Source: Rhizobium sp. BK376 (GTDB taxonomy: Bacteria; Pseudomonadota; Alphaproteobacteria; Rhizobiales; Rhizobiaceae). From it: a stretch of 49,861 bases of DNA. Shown here piece by piece: positions 43,780 to 49,861 of this stretch (position 1 is its first letter; the number at the start of each line of letters is the position of its first letter). Under the pieces are notes generated by a model that worked only from the letters and a program-made list of their open reading frames with translations, made no database searches and had not been told where the DNA came from. The position numbers and the translations under genes were made by a program. Location: positions 1 through 49,861 of the forward strand of contig NZ_SLZG01000029.1 in NCBI RefSeq assembly GCF_004341625.1. The letters run 5' to 3'.

Positions 43780-45792
43780 ATGCGTTCAACCAATCCCATT
43801 CGCTGGGGCATCATCGGGCCGGGAACGATTGCCAAGACATTTGCTGATGGCATAGCGCATTCGCGCACCGGCAAGCTGGTTGCGATTGCAACGCGCAATC
43901 CGCAAAAGCCTGGCCTAGCCGAGGGTTTTCCAGGCGCCCGTATCGTCAATGGCTACGACGCCTTGCTCGCCGACAGCGAAGTGGAGGCGATCTACATCGC
44001 AACGCCCCATACGGGCCATGCGGAATGGGCGATCAAGGCGGCGCGAGCCGGCAAGCACATTCTGGTCGAAAAGCCGATCGCGCTTTCGGCCTACGACACA
44101 ACTGCGATCTACCACGAAGCCAGGAAAGCCGGCGTCTTTGCCGGCGAGGCGTTCATGTATCGTGTCCACCCCCAGACCGCAAAGCTGATCGAGCTGGTTC
44201 GAAGCGGCATCATCGGGCAGGTGCGCATCATCCGCTCCTCCTTCGGCTTCAACATGGGAAACGTGCGGCCGGAACATCGGCTTTTCGCCAATGACACGGC
44301 CGGCGGCGGCATTCTTGATGTCGGCGGCTACCCGGTGTCGATGGCGCGGCTGATTGCCGGTGCGGTCGACGGCAAGCCATTCCTTGAGCCGGAAAAGGTT
44401 TCGGGCGTTGCGCATCTCGGCCAGACGGGCGTCGACGAATGGGCGTCCGCCGTCCTTAAATTTCCGAACGGCATCATTGCCGAGGTCTCCTGCTCGATCA
44501 TGGCGAACCAGGACAACACGCTTCGCATCATCGGCTCGGAAGGACGCCTGGAGGTGAAGGACTTCTGGTTTGCTTCCGGCCACAAGGGCGGTACCGGCAA
44601 GATCGAGGTGATCAAGCCGAACAGCGAGCCGCAAACGATCGACGTCGAGGAAAAAGGCTGGCTCTATTCCTTCGAGGTCGATGCGGCAGGCGATGCGATA
44701 AGGGCCGGTCGGACGGAGTTCACGTCTCCCGGCATGAGCTGGGCGGATTCGATCGGCAACCTGCGTGTGCTCGATCAATGGCGCGCCTCCGTCGGCCTTG
44801 AATACGAGGTTGAGAAGGCGACTCGGCGGACGGTAAATCTTGCCGGCGCGAAGGTTTCGCTCGGAAAATCCGTTCCGATGCGCCAGATTCCGGGCGTTTC
44901 CAAGCCGGCGTCGATGGTGGCCCTCGGCTTCGAATTCTTCCCGAATTTCGCATCGGCATCGCTGACGCTGGATGCCTTCTACGAGGCCGGCGGCAATCTC
45001 TTCGACACTGCTTACGTCTATGGCGCCGGCAAGACGGAGAGCATCTTCGGCGATTGGCACACCAGCCGCGCGGTGCCGCGTGAAGAAATCGTGCTGATCG
45101 GCAAGGGCGTTCATTCGCCGCTCTGCTATCCCGATATGATCGCAAAGCAGCTTGATCAGTCGCTGAACCGCCTGAAGACGGACTATGTCGACATCTATTT
45201 CATGCATCGCGACAACACCGACGTCCCGGTTGGCGAATTCGTCGACGCCATGGATGCGGAGGTAAGGGCAGGGCGCATTCGCGGCCCCGTCGGCGGATCG
45301 AACTGGACGCGCGAGCGCATGGACGAGGCAATCGCCTATGCAGCGAAGAACGGAAAAACCGCGCCGGGAGCGCTGTCCAACAATTTCGCGCTTGCAGAAA
45401 TGCTCGATCCGATCTGGGCCGGTTGCGTTGCCGCTTCTGACGATAGCTGGAAGGTCTGGCTCAATGCCAACCAGATGCCCAACTTCGCATGGTCGAGCCA
45501 GGGTCGAGGCTTCTTCACGGACCGCGCCGGTCGCGACAAACTCGATGACGAGGAGTTGGTGCGCGTCTGGTATTCGGATCGGAACTTTGCACGGCGGGAA
45601 AGGGCGATCGAGCTGGCCGAGAAACTTGGCCGAAGCCCCATTCACGTTGCGCTCGCCTATGTCGTCGCCCAGCCATTCCCCGTCATTCCGCTGATTGGCC
45701 CGCGCACGATCGCCGAACTGGAAGACAGCCTGTCGGCGCTGGATATCAAGCTGACACCGGAGCAGGTGAAGTGGCTGGAAGGCAGCGAATGA
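43780..45792 (+). CDS. fusion of Gfo/Idh/MocA oxidoreductase and aldo/keto reductase
   Basis: 670 residues. Residues 1 to about 340 are a Gfo/Idh/MocA enzyme: Rossmann motif WGIIGPGTIAKTF (9-21), EKPIAL at 97-102, GGGILDVGGYPVSMARL. From about residue 365 an aldo/keto reductase barrel follows with the complete Asp-Tyr-Lys-His tetrad: FDTAYVYG (Asp and Tyr), LIGKGVH (Lys), IYFMHRDN (His). It ends with VALAYVVAQPFPVIPLIGPR, the cofactor-binding segment. The join is a normal linker, not a read-through stop. Two NAD(P)-linked steps on one sugar, for example oxidation and then reduction at different carbons, is a reasonable inference. It is the last gene of the AraC-linked sugar operon. Confidence 0.9.
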   Translation: MRSTNPIRWGIIGPGTIAKTFADGIAHSRTGKLVAIATRNPQKPGLAEGFPGARIVNGYDALLADSEVEAIYIATPHTGHAEWAIKAARAGKHILVEKPIALSAYDTTAIYHEARKAGVFAGEAFMYRVHPQTAKLIELVRSGIIGQVRIIRSSFGFNMGNVRPEHRLFANDTAGGGILDVGGYPVSMARLIAGAVDGKPFLEPEKVSGVAHLGQTGVDEWASAVLKFPNGIIAEVSCSIMANQDNTLRIIGSEGRLEVKDFWFASGHKGGTGKIEVIKPNSEPQTIDVEEKGWLYSFEVDAAGDAIRAGRTEFTSPGMSWADSIGNLRVLDQWRASVGLEYEVEKATRRTVNLAGAKVSLGKSVPMRQIPGVSKPASMVALGFEFFPNFASASLTLDAFYEAGGNLFDTAYVYGAGKTESIFGDWHTSRAVPREEIVLIGKGVHSPLCYPDMIAKQLDQSLNRLKTDYVDIYFMHRDNTDVPVGEFVDAMDAEVRAGRIRGPVGGSNWTRERMDEAIAYAAKNGKTAPGALSNNFALAEMLDPIWAGCVAASDDSWKVWLNANQMPNFAWSSQGRGFFTDRAGRDKLDDEELVRVWYSDRNFARRERAIELAEKLGRSPIHVALAYVVAQPFPVIPLIGPRTIAELEDSLSALDIKLTPEQVKWLEGSE

Positions 45793-45845
45793 GCCGCAGA
45801 TAAATATTCTGGCGACTGGTTTACCTGAGAGGAATGGGCGTTTGG

Positions 45846-45870
45846 CGATGCGGGCAAGGAGCCCGCATCG
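45846..45870. terminator. bidirectional stem-loop between convergent genes
   Basis: Arms CGATGCGGGC (45846-45855) and GCCCGCATCG (45861-45870) form a perfect 10-bp stem with a 5-base loop. It sits between the fusion gene stop (45792) and the convergent glutathione peroxidase stop (45873), the expected place for a shared terminator. T-runs are lacking on both sides. Confidence 0.6.
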
Positions 45871-45872
45871 TA

Positions 45873-46421
45873 TCAGATGGCCCGCGCCAGTTCCCTGTCG
45901 ATGCCGGCAATCAGCCGCGGATCTTCAGCCGTCACGTCGGGGGCGAAGCGTGCTGCGACGCTGCCATCCCGGCCGATCAGGAATTTCTCGAAATTCCAAA
46001 GGATCTCGCTGGATGTGCCGGTATCGATACCGTGGTCTTTCAGCCGCTGCCGCATCGGGCCTTCCCCCGTGGCCGCGGGCATGGTCTGCGTCAATGCATG
46101 ATAGAGCGGATGCTTGTCGCTGCCCTTGACCGAGATCTTCGAAAAGATCGGAAACTGCACGTCATAGGTGCTGGTGCAGAAATCGACGATTTCTTCGTCG
46201 GTGCCCGGTTCCTGGCCTTTGAAGTCATTGGCGGGAAAGGCAAGAATAACCAGACCCTGATCGCGCTTGTCTTCATAGAGCTTTTCCAGCCCTTCATATT
46301 GCACCGTCAGCCCGCATTTCGACGCCACGTTGACGACCAGCATGACGCGTCCACGGTATTCGCTGAGCGTCGTCTCCTGGCCGTCGGGCCGCCTTACGGG
46401 AATATTCAGAAGATTATCCAT
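45873..46421 (-). CDS. glutathione peroxidase-family protein
   Basis: 182 residues. The catalytic centre is Cys (not selenocysteine) at 36 in NVASKCGLT, with Gln 70 in KGQEPGT and Trp 142-Asn 143 in LWNFEKFL, so the tetrad is intact. The usual second Cys of FPCNQF is Ala here (FPANDF), which removes one candidate resolving residue. It reduces peroxides with glutathione or thioredoxin in the cytoplasm (no signal peptide). It appears monocistronic. Confidence 0.9.
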   Translation of the reverse strand: MDNLLNIPVRRPDGQETTLSEYRGRVMLVVNVASKCGLTVQYEGLEKLYEDKRDQGLVILAFPANDFKGQEPGTDEEIVDFCTSTYDVQFPIFSKISVKGSDKHPLYHALTQTMPAATGEGPMRQRLKDHGIDTGTSSEILWNFEKFLIGRDGSVAARFAPDVTAEDPRLIAGIDRELARAI

Positions 46422-47034
46422 GGTCCAATAGACTCCATTCGATAGGCCTTGATAGCAGCTGAAGATGGCATGGGGCTCAGTGAGAACTCGTCATCGCCCC
46501 AGCTGCTCGCCGAGCGAGCTTAGGCGATCCAGCGCAGATTGCACCCTGAATCACGTGTCACGAATTCCGGCGAGTGACCTTTCGATCGCTGTCGTGACCA
46601 ACCGACGCAATACATCGTCGTATCGTTTTTTCTGAGTTTGCTTGCTCTCTCGGGCGTTACTTCGGAATCAATTGCTCTCGACCGAGATGACTTCAGCAAT
46701 AATGCCCTCTCCAGGAAGGGGAAGAATAAACTAATTTAAATATCCCTAATATAACAAAATACGTGCTCAAAAACGGTGCGTGGATCTGAAAAATGAGCAT
46801 CGGGCCAAAAATGGTCTGTTAGAAACGATATTTTTTCGGCGATATTCATTGCCAACTCGACATACTTGTGACTTTTGCAATTTAATTCTTTTTCCCTTAG
46901 TGTTGCTGCGGCGCAACAGTTGAGGATTCTCTTGAGTTTGCTTTGGGAAAACCTTCTCGAATTCTTCAGGCAACTCTGATAATTGCTGCGTCGGAGGGAC
47001 AAGTGCCCTTCGGGGATCATCGAGTGGGCGGTAT
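46422..47034. other. AT-rich 613-bp leader upstream of polysaccharide export genes
   Basis: No supported gene. The right half (46700-47000) is clearly more AT-rich than its surroundings, with runs such as CTAATTTAAATATCCCTAAT (46731-46750) that could hold promoters and binding sites for the export operon. A minus-strand frame at 46736-47020 exists but lacks support. Regulation of surface polysaccharide genes through long AT-rich leaders (H-NS-like MucR/Ros targets in rhizobia) is known; whether this is one is inference. Confidence 0.45.
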
Positions 47035-48240
47035 ATGAACAAAAACATTTTGAAGCCGATCGGCTGCATTGCCTTTGCTGCGATGTTGTTGTCGGGATGT
47101 ACTTACCTGCCGCGCTCCGGCCCCGATGAAAAAGCCATCGACAACCATGCCGCCGTCAAGGTCACCACCAAGGACCGCAAGGCCGGCATCGACTATGTCC
47201 TGGTCGACCTCAGCCAGAATATGCTGAAATATTTCGACGAGAAGGCCGCGACCTCGCTGAAGCAGAGTTTTGGCGGCGGCAAGGGCGGCCCGCCGGACAT
47301 TCCGCTCGGTTATGGCGACGTTGTCCAGGTCTCGATCTTCGAAGCCCAGTCGGGCGGCCTGTTCATTCCGTCTGATGCCGGCAGCCGTCCGGGCAACTTC
47401 ATCACCCTGCCGAACCAGACGATCGACCGGACCGGCACGATCAGCGTGCCCTATGCCGGACGGATCCAGGCGGCAGGCCGCCTGAAGGAGGAGGTCGAGC
47501 GCGACATCGAGGACAAGCTGTCCAACCGCGCCATCGAGCCGCAGGTCGTCATCACCACGGTGACAAGCAATTCCAGCCAGGTGGCGGTTTTGGGCGACGT
47601 GACGACGCCGACCCGCGTCGAGCTCAATTCGTCCGGCGAGCGCGTGCTCGACGTCCTGTCGCAGGCCGGCGGCCTGAAGACGGCAGGCATCGAGACCAAC
47701 ATCACGCTGCAGCGCCGCGGCAAGACGGCGACCGTGCCTTACGAGACGCTGCTGAAGAACCCGTCGGAAAACATCTATGTCGCACCTGACGACACGGTCT
47801 TTGCCGACCATCAGCGCCGCACCTTCGTCGCCTTCGGCGCCAACGGCCAGAATGGCCGCTTCGACTTCGAGGATACCGACCTGTCGCTGGCCGAAGGCAT
47901 CGCCAAGGCGGGCGGGTTGAGGGACGACCAGGCGAACCCGGCCCAGGTGCTGCTCTACCGCAATGTCGACCGCAAGATCCTGCAGGCGATGAACGTCAAC
48001 ACCTCCGCCTTCCAATCCGACAAGATCCCGGTCGTCTTCCGCGCCAACCTGCGCGACCCGTCCGGCTTCTTCGCCGCCCAGAAGTTCGCGCTCGCCGACA
48101 AGGACATCCTCTACAGCGGCAATTCCGGCTCCGTCGAACTCCTGAAGTTCCTCGATATCGCCAATGCCATTACATCAACCGCGGCCGGCACAACATCCGA
48201 TACAGTCTCGACACGAGATTCAATCAGAGATCTCAATTGA
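47035..48240 (+). CDS. polysaccharide export lipoprotein (Wza/OMA family)
   Basis: 401 residues. A lipoprotein signal with lipobox LLSGC (Cys 22) is followed by the Poly_export domain (IPLGYGDVVQVSIFEAQSGG, NQTIDRTGTISVPYAGRIQAAG) and SLBB-type domains (SSQVAVLGDVTTPTRVEL, LDVLSQAGGL). The family forms the outer-membrane channel for capsule or exopolysaccharide. The C-terminal part continues with a second SLBB-like repeat (LSLAEGIAKAGGL) and ends in a Thr/Ser-rich tail rather than an obvious amphipathic helix. It is the first gene of an export block with an exported low-complexity protein and a chain-length protein. Confidence 0.9.
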   Translation: MNKNILKPIGCIAFAAMLLSGCTYLPRSGPDEKAIDNHAAVKVTTKDRKAGIDYVLVDLSQNMLKYFDEKAATSLKQSFGGGKGGPPDIPLGYGDVVQVSIFEAQSGGLFIPSDAGSRPGNFITLPNQTIDRTGTISVPYAGRIQAAGRLKEEVERDIEDKLSNRAIEPQVVITTVTSNSSQVAVLGDVTTPTRVELNSSGERVLDVLSQAGGLKTAGIETNITLQRRGKTATVPYETLLKNPSENIYVAPDDTVFADHQRRTFVAFGANGQNGRFDFEDTDLSLAEGIAKAGGLRDDQANPAQVLLYRNVDRKILQAMNVNTSAFQSDKIPVVFRANLRDPSGFFAAQKFALADKDILYSGNSGSVELLKFLDIANAITSTAAGTTSDTVSTRDSIRDLN

Positions 48241-48364
48241 TGATTTGAATATCCTCGGAGGTTAATCATAACCGAAGAGGAATAGGACAGGCCGATTGAA
48301 CTAAATAGTTTCGTCGTGTAGTTCTTTACTTAACATTAACTAATTCTTTGGATGGAGACCACCG

Positions 48365-49132
48365 ATGGCAAAATTTGAGAAGGCGCGCAATGCCGGCCTC
48401 GGAGCTGCTTTGGCTGCCGCTATTGTATCTTTTGGCGCAACGGGTGCATTTGCCCAGGCCGCTTCTCCTGCGCCGACTGCTCCTGCCGCACCCGCCGCGG
48501 CCCCTGCACCGGCCGCGCCGACGACGACAGCTGCTGCACCGGCTGCCGGTGGCGCCTGCTTCCAGGCCCCGGCCGCGTTGAGCCCCGATGAAGTCGCCTC
48601 GTTCCTCGCCAATCCTCCCGCGTTGCTGGCAACCTATCCGACGGGTGGCCTGCCGCTTGCGACGCGTGCACGCGCCCTGGCCGGTTCGAGCAGCAACTCG
48701 ATTGATGCCTTGATTGCGCTTGCCAATGCTGCAAACAAGGATCAGAAGGCTGCGATCGGTGCTGGACTTGCCCGCGCGGCCCGCGCCTGCGTGGCATCCA
48801 ACCCGCAATATGCCGCTGAAATCCAGCAGAAGGTTGCAGCTTCCAATCTGGCCGACGTGGTGACCGCATTCCTGGCCGCCTCGAACGACGTTCAGACCGC
48901 TGCCCTCGGTGGGGCTGGTGCGGGCGGCGGAGCCGGCGGTGGAGCAGGCGGTATCGGCGGCGGCGGCGCGACGAACGGCGGTTCCGGTGCGGCAGCCGGA
49001 GACGCTGCAACGGGGACGGCTGCACCGGCCGGATTCAACGGCGGTGGTGGTGGATCGACCAACCGATCCTCAACCACCCAGAACTTTTCAACATTCGTGA
49101 CGTCGCCGAGTGTCAGCCCGACGGGCACCTGA
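48365..49132 (+). CDS. exported Ala/Pro-rich and Gly-rich protein of unknown function
   Basis: 255 residues. The signal peptide ends at GAFA (about residue 30). An Ala/Pro-rich stretch (about 31-60) precedes a small globular part with CFQAPAALSPDEVASFLANPP and a lone pair of cysteines (CFQAP and RACVASNPQYA, able to form one disulphide). A Gly-rich segment (about 180-235) and a Ser/Thr tail follow. I do not recognise a named function. Its place between the Wza-like and Wzz/ExoP-like genes suggests a periplasmic or surface accessory of polysaccharide export. The start is supported by GGATGGAGA upstream of ATG 48365. Confidence 0.75.
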   Translation: MAKFEKARNAGLGAALAAAIVSFGATGAFAQAASPAPTAPAAPAAAPAPAAPTTTAAAPAAGGACFQAPAALSPDEVASFLANPPALLATYPTGGLPLATRARALAGSSSNSIDALIALANAANKDQKAAIGAGLARAARACVASNPQYAAEIQQKVAASNLADVVTAFLAASNDVQTAALGGAGAGGGAGGGAGGIGGGGATNGGSGAAAGDAATGTAAPAGFNGGGGGSTNRSSTTQNFSTFVTSPSVSPTGT

Positions 49133-49178
49133 TATCGAGTGATCGTAAGATCTGACCGCAAATAAATTGCGAGGGCAT

Positions 49179-49861
49179 ATGTTATCACCCGACAAGGTTT
49201 CGAGAACCGATGCGCAATGGGATGACGACGCCCCGTCAGAGTTTATTGATTTCGATAAGCTGATAGCTGTCGCAAGGCGCCAATGGCGCGTCGTTGCGGC
49301 TGCTGCGGTCGTCTTTTTTGCTCTCGGACTGATCTATGTTTTTACGGCGGTACCTCAATATACAGCCGTTACGAACCTACTCATCGATAAGGACAACAGC
49401 GATGTTGCCAACCAGGTCTCCACGCTGAGCGTAGGGGACTTCACGGACGACGAAGGATCGATTCTCAGCCAGGTGGAGCTGATAAAGTCCGATACGATCG
49501 CTCTTGCCGTCGTCGACAAGCTGAAGTTGCTCGACAATCCGGTCTTCACGGCCCCGTCTGCGTCACCGCTCAGCGTCTTGAGACGGCTTCTCGATTTCAA
49601 GTCCTGGTTCGCCGACAGCGACGCATCCGCAGAAAGCGATGCAGATAGGCGTGAGGACGCGGCGACGACGCTCGGCAGCAATATGCAGGTTGACAGAGTG
49701 GGCCGCACTTACGTTCTTTCCGTCAGCTATACATCGCCATCACCCGATCTTGCCGCCCAGATCGCGGGTGCGATCGCCGATGCCTATCTCGTCGACAAGC
49801 TTAATTCCAAATATGATGCGACGCGTCGCGCAAGCGACTGGCTCCAGGCCCGCATTGAGGA
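49179..49861 (+). CDS. Wzz/ExoP-like polysaccharide chain-length/export protein, partial (cut by window end)
   Basis: The frame is open from ATG 49179 to the last base (227 codons visible). A cytoplasmic N-terminus (EFIDFDKLIAVARRQWRVV) leads into a first membrane segment (VVAAAAVVFFALGLIYVFTAV, about 45-65) and then the periplasmic Wzz domain with PQYTAVTNLLIDKDN and LSQVELIKSDTIALAVVDKL, the standard pattern of GumC/ExoP/Wzc proteins. Any C-terminal tyrosine-kinase domain would lie beyond the window. It probably controls polymer length together with the export lipoprotein upstream. Confidence 0.88.
   Translation, partial: MLSPDKVSRTDAQWDDDAPSEFIDFDKLIAVARRQWRVVAAAAVVFFALGLIYVFTAVPQYTAVTNLLIDKDNSDVANQVSTLSVGDFTDDEGSILSQVELIKSDTIALAVVDKLKLLDNPVFTAPSASPLSVLRRLLDFKSWFADSDASAESDADRREDAATTLGSNMQVDRVGRTYVLSVSYTSPSPDLAAQIAGAIADAYLVDKLNSKYDATRRASDWLQARIE

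Noticed and set aside
43915..45645. 576-codon minus-strand frame opposite the fusion oxidoreductase
   Set aside because: The plus strand carries two intact enzyme domains; the antisense frame is a shadow.
46736..47020. 94-codon minus-strand frame in the AT-rich leader
   Set aside because: It ends with a protein-like stretch, but there is no ribosome-binding site, no family resemblance, and codon use differs from the other genes. It lies where regulatory DNA is expected.

Overview
The window looks like a high-GC alphaproteobacterial replicon of the Rhizobium/Sinorhizobium/Agrobacterium group. The basis is codon use, the density of LacI/AraC-controlled CUT1 sugar ABC operons, a hydroxamate-siderophore locus with a TGA-N9-TCA (RirA-type) box, and a rhizobial-style polysaccharide export block at the right edge. 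I see no rRNA, tRNA, CRISPR array, intact insertion sequence or replication origin. The assignment to this group is inference from gene style; no search was possible.

Left part (1-5.7 kb): about 700 bp of degenerate sequence, then the C-terminal remnant of an aldo/keto reductase. A LacI-type regulator follows, and behind a LacI-type operator lies a three-gene cassette: CoA-transferase, a solute-binding-like protein without a signal peptide, and an enoyl-CoA hydratase.

Centre left (6.1-13.5 kb): one 7.4-kb gene encodes a 2463-residue protein made almost wholly of about 306 uninterrupted octapeptides of the form [ST]-x-x-[QDA]-[IVL]-x-x-[LFIM]. The octads are grouped into sub-arrays of 10 and 7 (17 = 136 residues = 408 bp), with one 3-octad insertion. 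This is the most unusual object in the window, and its function is unknown to me.

Middle (13.7-29.6 kb): an MmgE/PrpD protein and a tartrate/D-malate-type dehydrogenase behind a GntR-like operator; a GlxA-type regulator divergent from a GST and an arginase-family ureohydrolase; a 45-residue membrane protein; a minus-strand ferric-hydroxamate uptake locus (AraC regulator, TonB receptor, fhuC, fhuD, fhuB, frameshifted siderophore-interacting protein); a TviB-type nucleotide-sugar dehydrogenase; and a cupin protein.

Right part (29.6-45.8 kb): two complete CUT1 sugar-uptake systems. The first has a divergent LacI repressor, a perfect 14-bp operator, a Gfo/Idh oxidoreductase and a sugar isomerase. 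The second has a divergent AraC regulator and ends in a 670-residue Gfo/Idh-aldo/keto reductase fusion. Between them sit a ParDE-type toxin-antitoxin pair whose antitoxin frame is broken, and a hydroxypyruvate-isomerase-like gene. Each CUT1 operon has a strong stem-loop just after its binding-protein gene, as expected for raising binding-protein expression.

Right edge (45.8-49.9 kb): glutathione peroxidase, a 600-bp AT-rich leader, a Wza-like export lipoprotein, an Ala/Pro- and Gly-rich exported protein, and the start of a Wzz/ExoP-like chain-length protein cut by the window end. This is the beginning of a surface-polysaccharide locus.
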